From: Pyrinomonadaceae bacterium
Lineage (GTDB): Bacteria; Acidobacteriota; Blastocatellia; Pyrinomonadales; Pyrinomonadaceae
Length of the DNA: 64,000 bases
Direction: 5' to 3'
Assembly (NCBI GenBank): GCA_019694345.1
Contig: JAIBCA010000043.1
Location: 1-64,000, forward strand
Shown: positions 52,567-61,935 of the stretch, piece after piece
Numbering within the stretch: position 1 is the first letter of the stretch
Layout: every line of letters begins with the position of its first letter
Notes under the pieces: model-generated
What the model was told of the DNA's origin: nothing
What the model saw: only the letters and a program-made list of their open reading frames with translations
The model's database searches: none
Translations under genes and position numbers: made by a program

Positions 52567-53079
52567 ATGATCATCGAACTTGAAAATATCGGCGTTCGGG
52601 CAAAGGAGATCGACGAATCGATAGCCGCCGCCGATATAGGGCTCGATACCGCGGGGGCCTGCCTGGAAGGGACGGTTCGATTTCGTGGCGAGGCGGTCAG
52701 GATCGACGGCAAAGCGCACCTTCGAGGCACTGTGCAAGTAGCGGCGAAAGTCGATTGCTCGAGATGCCTCGAACCGATCGAGCGTCCGATCGAGACCTTT
52801 TTCGACGCGATATTCGTTAGCTCCGACATGATGCCGGAAGATGCAGAAACGGTCTTGGCGGATGCGGATCTTGACGAATCGGTCGCTGAAGGCGGCATTA
52901 TCGACGTTGCTGAGACCTTGAGAGAGCAAATATTGCTCGACCTGCCGGATCATCCGGTATGCAGTGAAACCTGCAAGGGGTTGTGCCCGAAATGCGGGGG
53001 CAACCGAAATTTGATAGATTGTAAATGTGAAGAAAATGAGATCGACCCTCGCTGGGCCGCTCTCAGAGATCTGAAATAG
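52567..53079 (+). CDS. YceD/DUF177 family protein
   Basis: About 170 residues from ATG 52567; an in-frame TTG lies 15 bases upstream. DUF177 marks are CSRCLEPIERPIETFFDAIF, then EQILLDLPDHPVCSETCKGLCPKCG, with two cysteine pairs that probably bind zinc, and the C-terminal DPRWAALRDL. YceD is nearly always upstream of rpmF, as here (55 bp), and has been linked to 23S rRNA or ribosome maturation. The family is sure; the function is not well settled. Confidence 0.92.
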   Translation: MIIELENIGVRAKEIDESIAAADIGLDTAGACLEGTVRFRGEAVRIDGKAHLRGTVQVAAKVDCSRCLEPIERPIETFFDAIFVSSDMMPEDAETVLADADLDESVAEGGIIDVAETLREQILLDLPDHPVCSETCKGLCPKCGGNRNLIDCKCEENEIDPRWAALRDLK

Positions 53080-53133
53080 CCGCAACAGGCACTATTAAAG
53101 GTACCGGCTGCGGCAAATTAATTTGAGGTAAAA

Positions 53134-53319
53134 ATGCCAAATCCAAAACGACGACATTCACACGCACGCACTCGTACCCGCCGTGCACATGATGCCCTGA
53201 AAGCACCGCAGTTCTATCTTGACAAGGACTCGGGCGAGGCAAAAGTGCCGCATCGCATCGATGCCAAGACCGGAACGTACAAGGGCCGAAAGATCATTGA
53301 CGTCAAAGACGCTGATTAG
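53134..53319 (+). CDS. rpmF: 50S ribosomal protein L32
   Basis: A 61-residue basic protein starting MPNPKRRHSHARTRTRRAHD, the L32 signature. This version lacks the two CxxC zinc pairs found in many L32 proteins, so it is the zinc-free type. It stands between yceD and fabH; plsX, usually next, is missing. Confidence 0.95.
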   Translation: MPNPKRRHSHARTRTRRAHDALKAPQFYLDKDSGEAKVPHRIDAKTGTYKGRKIIDVKDAD

Positions 53320-53361
53320 ACCTTTGAAATTTCTTAAATTTTGAGTTCTAATTCAAACCTA

Positions 53362-54348
53362 ATGACAGGACATAACGCGGGAATCATCGGAATGGGACAC
53401 GCTTTTCCGGAAGGCATTTTGACGAATGCCGATCTGGAAAAGATGGTCGATACGAACGATGAATGGATAACCACGCGGACCGGTATCAAGCAGCGTCATA
53501 AGGCGGCAGATAACGAATACACCTCGCAATTTGGCTCTCGGGCAGCATTGCAGGCGTTGGAGCGCGCCGGATTGGAACCGACCGATATTGACATTATCGT
53601 TTGTGCGACAACGACGCCTGACCAGATCATGCCCTCGACCGGGGCATTGATCCAGGCACAGATCGGTGCTACCAACGCTGCGGGAATGGACGTTTTTGCC
53701 GCCTGTTCCGGCTTTATCTATGGTTTGACGATGGTCGAATCGATGATACGGACGGGCCAGATACGTTACGCGCTGGTGATCGGGGCCGAGGTTCTCACAA
53801 AGTATGTCGATTACACTGATCGCGGCACATGCGTGATATTCGGCGACGGAGCAGGTGCTGCGGTGGTCGGGCCCGTGCCGGAAGGAAAGGGCATTCTTGC
53901 GACCAAGATCCGTTCGGACGGCCGTTATGAAGAGCAGCTTTACGCTCCCGGCGGAGGAACAAAACTCGGGACCACGCACCAGACCATCGATGACCGGCAG
54001 CATTTCTTCAAGATGAAGGGAAATGAGCTGTTCAAAGTGGCGGTGCGTTCGATGGCCGATATTTCGGCTGAAATGCTCGAAAAAGCCGGATATACGGTGG
54101 GCGACGTCGATCTGGTGATACCACACCAGGCAAATCAACGTATCACGGATGCGGTCGCATCGCGGTTGAACGTACCGGAAGAAAAGGTTTATTCAAACAT
54201 TGCCGAAATGGGCAACACTTCGTCGGCATCGATACCGATCGCCATGGACGAGTGTATCCAATCGGGCAGGATAAAAGAAGGAAGTTTGGTGTTGCTGACC
54301 GCCTTTGGCGGCGGCGTCACTTGGGGCGGAACGGTGATCCGCTTTTGA
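53362..54348 (+). CDS. fabH: 3-oxoacyl-ACP synthase III
   Basis: About 328 residues from ATG 53362, which puts AGIIGMGHAFPEGILTNADLEKMVDT at the N-terminus as in other FabH proteins; a TTG at 53341 is the other choice. The Cys-His-Asn triad is visible: Cys in FAACSGFIYGL, His in IPHQANQRI and Asn in MGNTSSASIPIA. GGGVTWGGTVIRF ends the protein. It starts fatty-acid synthesis from acetyl-CoA and malonyl-ACP. Confidence 0.95.
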   Translation: MTGHNAGIIGMGHAFPEGILTNADLEKMVDTNDEWITTRTGIKQRHKAADNEYTSQFGSRAALQALERAGLEPTDIDIIVCATTTPDQIMPSTGALIQAQIGATNAAGMDVFAACSGFIYGLTMVESMIRTGQIRYALVIGAEVLTKYVDYTDRGTCVIFGDGAGAAVVGPVPEGKGILATKIRSDGRYEEQLYAPGGGTKLGTTHQTIDDRQHFFKMKGNELFKVAVRSMADISAEMLEKAGYTVGDVDLVIPHQANQRITDAVASRLNVPEEKVYSNIAEMGNTSSASIPIAMDECIQSGRIKEGSLVLLTAFGGGVTWGGTVIRF

Positions 54349-54359
54349 TCTAATATCTG

Positions 54360-55292
54360 ATGTCAAAGACGGCGTACATATTCCCCGGTCAGGGTTCTCA
54401 GTCCGTGGGCATGGGGAAAGAACTCTTTGATAATTTTGCTGCCGCACGTGAGGTGTTCGAGGCGGCGGATGATGCACTTGGTTTTTCGCTTTCGGAACTT
54501 TGTTTTTCGGGAGATGAGGCCGAACTGCAGCTAACGGCCAACACCCAGCCGGCAATATTGACGATGTCGGTGGCTGCTTATTTCGCTTCACTGGCTGAAG
54601 GGTTGGCGGAGCCGGATCTTGTCGCCGGACACAGTTTGGGCGAATATTCCGCCCTCGTTGCGGCGGGCGTGCTCGATTTTGCGGATGCGGTGCGAACCGT
54701 TCGCAAACGCGGCACGTATATGCAGGAGGCTGTCCCCGTAGGCGTCGGTGCGATGGCCGCGATCCTCGGCCTAAGCGTGGAGGATGTCGAGGCAGGTTGT
54801 GCCGAGGCGGCTGAAGGGCAGGTATGCAGCCCGGCGAATATCAATTCGCCCACGCAGGTCGTGATCGCCGGAAACTCAGACGCGATCGGCAGGGCGTGTG
54901 AAATATTGAAAGAAAAGGGTGCGAAGCGGGCGATCCGCCTGAATGTATCCGCACCTTTTCACTGTGCGTTGATGATGCCGGCTCAAGAGAGGCTGAGAGC
55001 TGACCTCGAGCTTTTGGAGTATGGCGACTTTGCCATGCCGATCTTTCACAACGTTGACGCATCGCCGAACGCTAATGCGTCTGTTGTGTGCGGTAAGCTG
55101 ACCGACCAGGTCTCGTCGCCTGTGCGATGGCTGCAGACCATCGAAAATATGTCTGCCGCGGGCGTCGATAGATTTGTCGAGATCGGGCCCGGAAAGGTTT
55201 TGTGCGGTTTAGTGCGTCAGATCAACCGTGAGGTTTCGTACGCGAATATTGAAGATAAGGCCAGTTTAAGCAATACATTGGAAAATTCATAA
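54360..55292 (+). CDS. fabD: Malonyl-CoA:ACP transacylase
   Basis: A 310-residue enzyme. FPGQGSQSVGMGKEL starts the protein, the active-site serine is in AGHSLGEYSALVAAG, and the histidine is in SAPFHCALM. It moves malonyl from CoA to ACP. It starts 12 bp after fabH and ends 15 bp before acpP, all in one operon. Confidence 0.96.
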   Translation: MSKTAYIFPGQGSQSVGMGKELFDNFAAAREVFEAADDALGFSLSELCFSGDEAELQLTANTQPAILTMSVAAYFASLAEGLAEPDLVAGHSLGEYSALVAAGVLDFADAVRTVRKRGTYMQEAVPVGVGAMAAILGLSVEDVEAGCAEAAEGQVCSPANINSPTQVVIAGNSDAIGRACEILKEKGAKRAIRLNVSAPFHCALMMPAQERLRADLELLEYGDFAMPIFHNVDASPNANASVVCGKLTDQVSSPVRWLQTIENMSAAGVDRFVEIGPGKVLCGLVRQINREVSYANIEDKASLSNTLENS

Positions 55293-55307
55293 ACCTAAGG
55301 AGAAACT

Positions 55308-55547
55308 ATGTCAGAAGTACAAGATAAGATTAAACAGATCATCGTCGACGAACTCGGTGTGGACGAGGCGGAAGTTACGGAAAATGCCCGATTCATCGAG
55401 GATCTCGGGGCTGATTCACTGGATCTGGTGGAACTCGTGATGCGTTTCGAAGAGGAATTCGACATCGAGATCCCCGACGAAGACGCTGAAAAGATCCAGG
55501 CGGTTCGCGACGCTTATGCGTATGTCGAACAGCACAAAGCAGCTTAG
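55308..55547 (+). CDS. acpP: Acyl carrier protein
   Basis: A 79-residue acidic protein with the phosphopantetheine site DSLDLVEL, a GADSLDL variant in which Asp-Ser-Leu is intact. AAGGAGAAA lies just upstream of the ATG. A strong hairpin terminator follows, which would make acpP the end of the most abundant transcript. Confidence 0.97.
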   Translation: MSEVQDKIKQIIVDELGVDEAEVTENARFIEDLGADSLDLVELVMRFEEEFDIEIPDEDAEKIQAVRDAYAYVEQHKAA

Positions 55548-55554
55548 TTTTTCC

Positions 55555-55610
55555 GGATCGTGAATCGATAACCTTTCATTGAACGGGTGATCGGTTCACG
55601 ATCCTCTTTT
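55555..55610 (+). terminator. Long hairpin terminator between acpP and fabF
   Basis: GGATCGTGAA pairs perfectly with TTCACGATCC, and the stem continues with CGAT/ATCG and ACC/GGT past single mismatches. The tail is TCTTTT. It lies within the operon, so fabF would depend on readthrough or its own promoter. Confidence 0.75.
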
Positions 55611-55626
55611 GCTACTTACCAAATTT

Positions 55627-56868
55627 ATGAAACGTCGTGTCGTAGTTACAGGACTCGGGTTGGTCACGCCATGCGGAAATGACGTGCCGACAACTTGGCG
55701 CGCCTTAATGAATTGCGAAAGCGGCGCCGATTACATTAAAAAGTTTGACGCCGAGGGCTATTCTGCAAAGTTTGCATGCGAGGTCAAAAATTTTGACCCG
55801 CTTAACTTTTTGGATAAAAAAGAAGCTCGGCGAATGGGGGCGTTCACTCACTTCGCCCTTGCCGCTTCGGACGAAGCGGTCAAGCACAGCGGGCTTGTCA
55901 TTGACGAGTCGAATGCGGAAATGGTCGGCACCTATATCAGTTCGGGTATCGGCGATTTTTGGGCGATCGAACGTGAGCATGAAAAACTGCTGAACTCGGG
56001 CCCGGATCGCGTTTCGCCGTTCTTTATCGTTTCGGCGATCGTAAACCTAGCCGCCGGCAATGTTTCGATCCGGCATGGCGCAAAGGGGCCGAATTCCGCT
56101 ACGGCGACGGCATGTTCGGCGGGTGCACACGCGATCGGCGACAGCTTTCGCATTATCGAACGCGGTGACGCCGATGCAATGATCTGCGGCGGTGCCGAAA
56201 GTGCTATCACTCCGATGTCGGTCGCAGGTTTCGCGTCAATGCGGGCCCTATCAACCCGAAACGACGATCCGAAACATGCATCGAGGCCGTTTGACCTTGA
56301 GCGCGACGGTTTTGTCATCGGCGAGGGAGCGGGCATCCTGATCCTTGAGGAACTTGAGTTCGCAAAACGCCGAGGTGCCAACATTCTGGCTGAGATCGTC
56401 GGTTATGGAATGAGTGGCGATGCATTTCACGTAACAATGCCCGACGAATCAGGTTCGGGTGCGATCCGTGTAATGCAGCGGGCACTTAAGGATGCCGGGA
56501 TCGCCCCGGAACAGATCGGCTACATCAACGCGCACGGAACATCGACGCCGTACAACGACAAATTTGAGACGCTTGCGATCAAAAAGGTGTTTGGCGAGAA
56601 CGCGTACAATATTCCTGTAAGTTCGACCAAATCGATGACCGGCCACGCACTTGGTGCTGCGGGCGGCCTCGAGGCGGTCTTTTCGGTGAAGGTTCTGGAA
56701 GAGGACAAGTTGCCGCCGACGATAAATTACGAATTTCCCGATCCCGACTGCGATCTGGACTACGTGCCGAACGCTCCGCGTGACGCGCGGGTGGACTATG
56801 TCCTGTCGAATAATTTCGGTTTTGGCGGAACTAACGCTTGCTTGATTTTCAAACGATTCGCAGAGTAG
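55627..56868 (+). CDS. fabF: 3-oxoacyl-ACP synthase II
   Basis: About 413 residues from ATG 55627; six more in-frame codons from a TTG are possible upstream. It starts [19 protein letters not shown]. The catalytic cysteine is in [15 protein letters not shown], the first histidine in [13 protein letters not shown] and the second in [16 protein letters not shown]. The GFGGTNACL motif ends the protein. It elongates fatty acids. etfB follows after 12 bp. Confidence 0.95.
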   Translation: MKRRVVVTGLGLVTPCGNDVPTTWRALMNCESGADYIKKFDAEGYSAKFACEVKNFDPLNFLDKKEARRMGAFTHFALAASDEAVKHSGLVIDESNAEMVGTYISSGIGDFWAIEREHEKLLNSGPDRVSPFFIVSAIVNLAAGNVSIRHGAKGPNSATATACSAGAHAIGDSFRIIERGDADAMICGGAESAITPMSVAGFASMRALSTRNDDPKHASRPFDLERDGFVIGEGAGILILEELEFAKRRGANILAEIVGYGMSGDAFHVTMPDESGSGAIRVMQRALKDAGIAPEQIGYINAHGTSTPYNDKFETLAIKKVFGENAYNIPVSSTKSMTGHALGAAGGLEAVFSVKVLEEDKLPPTINYEFPDPDCDLDYVPNAPRDARVDYVLSNNFGFGGTNACLIFKRFAE

Positions 56869-56880
56869 TAGGATTAGAGT

Positions 56881-57657
56881 ATGAAGATCATCGTACTAAT
56901 GAAACAGGTCGCCAACAAGGATGCGGTGCTTCGCATTGCAGGCGACGAAAAGTGGATCAACGAAGCAGACATTTCGCAGCAGACCAACGAGTCTGACGGA
57001 TACGCTCTGGAAGAAGCCTTGCGTACCATTGAAGCCAAAGGCGGCGGCGAGGTTGTGGTTTGTTCGCTTGGGCCGCAGTCGGCCAAAACGGTGATAAAGG
57101 ACGCTCTTGCCCGCGGGGCTGATCGCGCGATACATGTTGTTGTGGAGGACAGCAAGTCCTTGTCCTCGTATCAGATCGCTAACGCGATCGCGGATGCGAT
57201 CCGAGATGAGAACGCTGACCTGGTCTTTACCGGGTTGCAGTCGGACGATGCGAGTTTCGGACAGACCGGAGTGATCCTCGCGGAACTTTTGGGCATACCG
57301 CACGCGACGATCGTGATCGAGGTCGATAAGGAAAACATCGGCGATACTATCCGCGTCAAGCGTGAGCTCGAAAGCGGTTGGTATCAGTGGTTTACGTATA
57401 AGTTGCCGTCACTCCTCACGATCCAGTCCGGTATTTCGCAGATCCGCTACGCCTCGCTTAAGGGCATCATGGCGGCGAAGAAAAAGGAAATCCGCGATGT
57501 GATGCCGTCCCTCGGCGGGTTTGCGTCTGCCTCGAGGATCGAAAAGGTCTATCTGCCGCTGAAGTCCAAGCAAACCCAAATGCTCGGTAACGGTGATGCC
57601 AAGGCAGGTGCGGCGGAGTTGGTCGAAAAGCTGAAGAATGAGGTTCGCGTTATTTGA
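56881..57657 (+). CDS. etfB: Electron transfer flavoprotein beta subunit
   Basis: A 258-residue protein. MKIIVLMKQVANKD and LEEALRTIEAKGGGEVVVCSLGP are typical EtfB starts, and TGLQSDDASFGQTGVILAELLGIPHAT is the family signature. It binds AMP and pairs with EtfA, carrying electrons from acyl-CoA and other dehydrogenases to the quinone pool. etfA is 2 kb away because an FG-GAP protein gene sits between them. It follows fabF closely. Confidence 0.95.
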   Translation: MKIIVLMKQVANKDAVLRIAGDEKWINEADISQQTNESDGYALEEALRTIEAKGGGEVVVCSLGPQSAKTVIKDALARGADRAIHVVVEDSKSLSSYQIANAIADAIRDENADLVFTGLQSDDASFGQTGVILAELLGIPHATIVIEVDKENIGDTIRVKRELESGWYQWFTYKLPSLLTIQSGISQIRYASLKGIMAAKKKEIRDVMPSLGGFASASRIEKVYLPLKSKQTQMLGNGDAKAGAAELVEKLKNEVRVI

Positions 57658-57685
57658 TCCGCGAGGATGATCAGATCCCATGAAG

Positions 57686-57710
57686 GCCCGAACATTGTTC
57701 GGGCTTTTTT
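57686..57710 (+). terminator. Intrinsic terminator after etfB
   Basis: GCCCGAAC-ATT-GTTCGGGC forms a perfect 8-bp stem and is followed by six T residues. It closes the fab-etfB unit. Confidence 0.9.
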
Positions 57711-57859
57711 GCGTTCACGTGCCTTAGTAAGGTACTCTAGGCACTAGAACAATTCGATCGTCAATTTATTTTAACAGCCGAAGGGTTTTAACTACGGATC
57801 GGTACGCCCTCACAGGACACGGGGCAATGCCTGATCTACATCTAACAAGGAGAGCGAAA

Positions 57860-59596
57860 ATGATAAGGAATTCACGATTTGCAAAGTTCGTTGGGGTCGC
57901 AGCGGCAATCGCTGCCTTTGCAACAGTGTCGATGGCACAGGTCATTTACAGCAACGGCGGTCTTGCAACAGGTGCTACGTCGAGGTCCGGTGTGGCGGCA
58001 CCTGCGGGTACGCAATGGGCCGAAGTTCAGAGCAATACCGGCGATACGGTTGGCAGCAATACCAATGCGGGCGTTGGATGCCAGTTGATAGGTGCGACAA
58101 CGAATAACCGTTGTGCGGACGATTTCATTGTCCCGCCGGGTGAGACCTGGACGGTGAATTCGTTCACGTTTTACGTATATCAGACCGGTTTTGCCGGAGC
58201 GACGAGTCCGGTGACGGCCGTAAATATGCGGTTATGGAACGGTGTTCCGGAAGCACCGGGCAGTACCCTCCTTTTCGGTGATACGACCACAAATCGTCTG
58301 GGAACGTCAGTTAACTCGAACCTATTCCGTATCTTCAACTCGACGGTACCGGCTCCCGGGACTGCTCCGGGAACGACAAGGATCATCTGGGAGACGACCG
58401 CAACGGTTTCGCCCGCGGCGGTATTGAGCGCCGGCACTTACTGGATCGATTTTCAGATCGACGCCGGTGCGAGCGGTAACTTTACGCCGGGCGTCACGAC
58501 CGTTGGCAGTCGCGGTTCAGTGCTTTACAACGGCTTGCAGAAGATCGGAGCTGCTGCATTTGTCGGGATCATTGAAGGCGGAAACCCTGCAACCATCGCT
58601 GACTACGGGCTGGACTTTCCGTTTAAGGTCAATGGAACGGTCGCGGGCAGTATCGGGACCCGGCGCTCGCGAACGGTAGATTTCAATGGCGACAACAAGA
58701 CCGACTTTGGTATCGCACGCTCGGCCAGTGCCGCAGGTCAGACGACGTGGCAGATCCTGGATAGTTCGGCCGCGGTGAGCGGTGCTGCGTGGGGAATCGG
58801 AGTTGGCTTTGCCGGCGGCGACCGTGCGGTTCCTGAGGATTTCGACGGCGACGGTAAGACGGATATTGCGGTCTGGCGTCCCGGTGCGGCGACTGTCGCT
58901 TCGTTCTACATTCTGCAGAGTGCCACCAACACGGTGCGTGCCGAGGCATTCGGCCAGACCGGTGATGATCCGTCGGTCGTCGATGATTACAATGGCGACG
59001 GTAAGGCAGATCTCGCGGTGTATCGTGACAACGGTGCGGGACAGAGCTTTTTCTACTACCGATCGACAGCGAATGGGCCCGTAACGTTCGTTCCCTGGGG
59101 CATTGCGGGCGACAAACCTGCCCCGGGCGACTATGACGGCGACCGCAAGGCCGACTTTGCGGTTTATCGGAATGAGGGCGGCAGTGCCAGACACTACCAT
59201 CTGCGTTCGACCGAAGGGTTCGTGACCGTCCAGTTCGGTTTGTTTACCGACAAGTTTGCCGCCGGCGATTATGACGGCGACAACAAGACCGACATTTGCG
59301 CGGTTCGGGCAAATGGATCGGTCTTCGACTGGTACCTGCTGCGAAGCGGCAACGGAACGCTTGCTACGTCAGCGTCGCTGGGTGGTTTTGGCAATCCGAC
59401 GACCGATTACATCGTTCCGGGCGATTATGACGGCGACAACAAGACCGACTTTGCCGTCTGGCGAACGGCCGCTGCCGACAATGGCGTCTTCTACCTGGCA
59501 CCTTCAAATTCGGGCCTCAGCGGCACGAAATGGGGCAGCACCTCGGGCATTCTGACGACGCCTGATTATCCGGTGGCCAACTACAACGTCCACTGA
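57860..59596 (+). CDS. Secreted FG-GAP/VCBS calcium-binding repeat protein
   Basis: About 578 residues from ATG 57860, which has AGGAG 8 bases upstream; an earlier start at 57827 would precede the signal peptide. The signal peptide ends after SMAQ. The N-terminal domain (about 30-260) is beta-rich, like choice-of-anchor or adhesin domains. The rest is a series of about six FG-GAP repeats with calcium loops of DxNxDxxxD form (DFNGDNKTD, DFDGDGKTD, DYNGDGKAD, DYDGDRKAD, DYDGDNKTD twice), each followed by a strand such as FAVYR. Such repeats form integrin-like propellers on the surface. It is inserted between etfB and etfA but bounded by terminators on both sides. Confidence 0.9.
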   Translation: MIRNSRFAKFVGVAAAIAAFATVSMAQVIYSNGGLATGATSRSGVAAPAGTQWAEVQSNTGDTVGSNTNAGVGCQLIGATTNNRCADDFIVPPGETWTVNSFTFYVYQTGFAGATSPVTAVNMRLWNGVPEAPGSTLLFGDTTTNRLGTSVNSNLFRIFNSTVPAPGTAPGTTRIIWETTATVSPAAVLSAGTYWIDFQIDAGASGNFTPGVTTVGSRGSVLYNGLQKIGAAAFVGIIEGGNPATIADYGLDFPFKVNGTVAGSIGTRRSRTVDFNGDNKTDFGIARSASAAGQTTWQILDSSAAVSGAAWGIGVGFAGGDRAVPEDFDGDGKTDIAVWRPGAATVASFYILQSATNTVRAEAFGQTGDDPSVVDDYNGDGKADLAVYRDNGAGQSFFYYRSTANGPVTFVPWGIAGDKPAPGDYDGDRKADFAVYRNEGGSARHYHLRSTEGFVTVQFGLFTDKFAAGDYDGDNKTDICAVRANGSVFDWYLLRSGNGTLATSASLGGFGNPTTDYIVPGDYDGDNKTDFAVWRTAAADNGVFYLAPSNSGLSGTKWGSTSGILTTPDYPVANYNVH

Positions 59597-59621
59597 TCCG
59601 AAGCGGCTTTTAGCCAGTGAA

Positions 59622-59671
59622 ATTGCAGAGGGAGGCTTTGTAAAATGAGCCTTTCTCTGCAATACTTTTTT
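59622..59671 (+). terminator. Intrinsic terminator after the FG-GAP protein
   Basis: ATTGCAGAG pairs with CTCTGCAAT, and an inner AGGCT/AGCCT stem continues the hairpin. The tail ends in six T residues. etfA starts 30 bp after it, so its promoter must lie inside or very close to this region. Confidence 0.85.
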
Positions 59672-59700
59672 GTAGGATCAATTGGAGAAGTCACTACAAA

Positions 59701-60675
59701 ATGAGCAACATTTTAGTATTCATTGAACACAAGGACTGTGTGTTGAACAAGACGTCGCTTGAGGCGATAACGGCCGCCCAGAGCATTGGAAAAGACCTCG
59801 GACTGTCGGTTTCGGCGGTTTTGCCCTGCGACAAGGATTGCGGGCTCGCCAACGAGATCGCCGGCTACGATCTAGCTAAGGTCATCGTTGCAAAGAATGA
59901 CAAACTGGGTACGTATACCCCGGATGGCTACGCTGACGCGTGGGAACAGGTCATTAGGGCGGAGAATCCTCAATTCGTGGTAATGTCGCACACTTACCAA
60001 GTGCGCGATTTTGCCCCTAAAGTTGCTGCTAGGATGGGCCGTGAGGTGGTTGGCGACTGCATTCGCCATCGAGCCGAAGGAGGCAATCTTGTCCTGACGC
60101 GCCGGATCTTCCTCGGAAAACTTGACGCAGACGTGACGATCGGCGGTGACGCTCCATACTTTATTACATTCCAGTCGGGTGCATTTCGCGGTGATAACGC
60201 CGCGAAGGGAAGTGCGAACGTCGTATCGATGGACGTTACGGTGGGCGATATCAGAATGACGCCGGAAACTCCGTTCCAGGAAGCAAAGGCTTCGGTCGAC
60301 CTGACGAAATCGGAAGTGATCGTTGCGATCGGCCGCGGTATCAAATCACAGGAGAATATCGCGGTTGCACAAGGTTTGGCAGATGTGCTCGGGGCTGACC
60401 TTGCGGCGTCGCGCCCGATCTGCGACAGCGAATGGCTGCCGATCGACCGTCAGATCGGGTCGTCAGGCCAGACAGTGGCTCCAAAGTTGTATATAGCTCT
60501 CGGTATCTCGGGGGCGATCCAGCACATCGTCGGTATGAAGAACGCCGGCACGATCGTGGCGATCAACAAGGACTCGGAAGCTCCGATATTTGATATCGCG
60601 GATTACGGGATCGTCGGGGATCTTTTCGAAGCAGTTCCCGTTCTTGTTGAAGAGATCAAGAAGGCCAAGGCATAA
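59701..60675 (+). CDS. etfA: Electron transfer flavoprotein alpha subunit
   Basis: A 324-residue protein with an N-terminal Rossmann-like half and the C-terminal FAD-binding half (VIVAIGRGIKSQENIAVAQGLADVLGADLAASRP, GSSGQTVAPKLYIALGISGAIQHIVGMK). GGAG lies 12 bases before the ATG. It binds FAD and pairs with EtfB. Being separated from etfB, it must be transcribed on its own. Confidence 0.95.
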   Translation: MSNILVFIEHKDCVLNKTSLEAITAAQSIGKDLGLSVSAVLPCDKDCGLANEIAGYDLAKVIVAKNDKLGTYTPDGYADAWEQVIRAENPQFVVMSHTYQVRDFAPKVAARMGREVVGDCIRHRAEGGNLVLTRRIFLGKLDADVTIGGDAPYFITFQSGAFRGDNAAKGSANVVSMDVTVGDIRMTPETPFQEAKASVDLTKSEVIVAIGRGIKSQENIAVAQGLADVLGADLAASRPICDSEWLPIDRQIGSSGQTVAPKLYIALGISGAIQHIVGMKNAGTIVAINKDSEAPIFDIADYGIVGDLFEAVPVLVEEIKKAKA

Positions 60676-60695
60676 GCGTATCCAAGGCGAGAGTG

Positions 60696-60728
60696 GCTGA
60701 CCGTGCGGACAAGCACGGTCAGCTTTTT
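60696..60728 (+). terminator. Intrinsic terminator after etfA
   Basis: GCTGACCGTGC pairs perfectly with GCACGGTCAGC (11 bp, 6-nt loop) and is followed by five T residues, between convergent etfA and the superoxide dismutase gene. Confidence 0.9.
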
Positions 60729-60731
60729 CAT

Positions 60732-61403
60732 TTAGCCAAGATTTTTCAACGCAAAATCCCAATTCAGAAGTTTGTCGATGACCGCATCAACGTATGCTGC
60801 ACGACGATTTTGATAATCGAGATAATAGGCATGTTCCCAGACGTCAATGGTCAGCAACGGCTTTAAACCCTGGGTCATCGGCACATCGGCATCACCGGTT
60901 TTGATCACCGAAAGTTTTCCTTTATTATCGGCAACCAACCAGCCCCAACCCGTCCCAAACTGTGAGACGGTGGTGTCGGCGAACGCCTTTCGGAATTTGT
61001 CCCAGTCACCAAAAGACTCATTGATCTTCTCCAAAAGTTTGCCCGACGGTTTACTGCCGCCATTGGGTCGCAGGGAATTCCAGTAAAAATTGTGGTTCCA
61101 GATCTGAGCGGCGTTGTTGAATATCGGGGCGTTCTTCTGCTTTGCCGATAGCAAAACGGCCGATTCCAACCCCATCGATTCAAATTCGGTACCTTTGGCA
61201 AGCTTATTAAGGTTATCGACATAACCCCTGTGGTGCTTACCGTAGTGAAAACCGATGGTGTTTGCAGAGATCACCGGTGCAAGGGCGTCGTCCTTGTACG
61301 GAAGCGGCGGCAGATCAAAGCCCGCAGCTTTGCCAATTATCGAAGGAAAGCCGGCCGCAACAGTCATACCGATACCGAGAGCTAAAAAATCGCGTCTGTC
61401 CAT
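60732..61403 (-). CDS. sodB: Iron-type superoxide dismutase with Tat export signal
   Basis: A 223-residue protein. The N-terminus [12 protein letters not shown] carries the twin-arginine motif RRDFL and a hydrophobic stretch to about residue 24, so it is likely exported folded. The mature part is a Fe/Mn [31 protein letters not shown] (Gln in FeSOD position), FGTGWGWLV and [11 protein letters not shown]. Metal ligands His, His, Asp and His are all present. It removes superoxide in the periplasm. A promoter with almost no leader precedes it. Confidence 0.93.
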   Translation of the reverse strand: MDRRDFLALGIGMTVAAGFPSIIGKAAGFDLPPLPYKDDALAPVISANTIGFHYGKHHRGYVDNLNKLAKGTEFESMGLESAVLLSAKQKNAPIFNNAAQIWNHNFYWNSLRPNGGSKPSGKLLEKINESFGDWDKFRKAFADTTVSQFGTGWGWLVADNKGKLSVIKTGDADVPMTQGLKPLLTIDVWEHAYYLDYQNRRAAYVDAVIDKLLNWDFALKNLG

Positions 61404-61409
61404 AGACTC

Positions 61410-61438
61410 AATCTAACATCTTGAAAAACGATCGGCAA
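61410..61438 (-). promoter_or_regulatory. Promoter of the sod gene, predicted leaderless
   Basis: On the minus strand TTGCCG, a 17-bp spacer and TAGATT end only 6 bases before the ATG, placing transcription start at or next to 61403. No Shine-Dalgarno sequence is present. Confidence 0.5.
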
Positions 61439-61473
61439 AGAGGAGTCATTTTGACCCCTGGCAGACCAAGTTC

Positions 61474-61935
61474 TCACCCTTCGGCTGCGGCCTCGAGGTC
61501 GGCGATGATGATCTTGGTCATCTTGAACATCGCTTCGGTGACACGCTTTGAACGCTCGCGATCGGGGTGGGTGAGATTCTCCATCAGATAACGCGGGGTT
61601 ATCTGCCACGACAGGCCATACTTGTCGACGACCCAGCCGCAGGGCTGCTGTTCGCCGCCTTCGCTGAGGCCTTCGTAGAGCAGGTCGATCTCATCCTGAG
61701 TATTTGCCTCGATCATGAGCGAAATTGCTGACGTGAAAACAAAATGCGGATGCGGGCCTACGTCGTAGCAGTAAAATCTTTGCCCGTCGATCTCGAAGGT
61801 TCCGCCGGCAACGCCGCCGTTGGGGCCGGGCATTGTCGATACGATCCTGCAGTTCGGGATCACCGAGGCATAGAACTGCATTGCCTCGTGACAGTTTTTC
61901 TCGTACATCAGAAACGTGGTTACTTTTTGGCTCAT
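61474..61935 (-). CDS. VOC-superfamily protein (PhnB/3-demethylubiquinone methyltransferase-like)
   Basis: A 153-residue protein with the beta-alpha-beta-beta-beta pattern of VOC/glyoxalase-fold proteins: MYEKNCHEAMQFYASVIPNC, then a MIEAN/WVVDKYGLSWQITPR end typical of PhnB-like proteins (3-dmu-9_3-mt). It is the last gene of the ArsR operon and overlaps the DUF1801 gene by 4 bp. Real function of the subfamily is uncertain. Confidence 0.9.
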   Translation of the reverse strand: MSQKVTTFLMYEKNCHEAMQFYASVIPNCRIVSTMPGPNGGVAGGTFEIDGQRFYCYDVGPHPHFVFTSAISLMIEANTQDEIDLLYEGLSEGGEQQPCGWVVDKYGLSWQITPRYLMENLTHPDRERSKRVTEAMFKMTKIIIADLEAAAEG

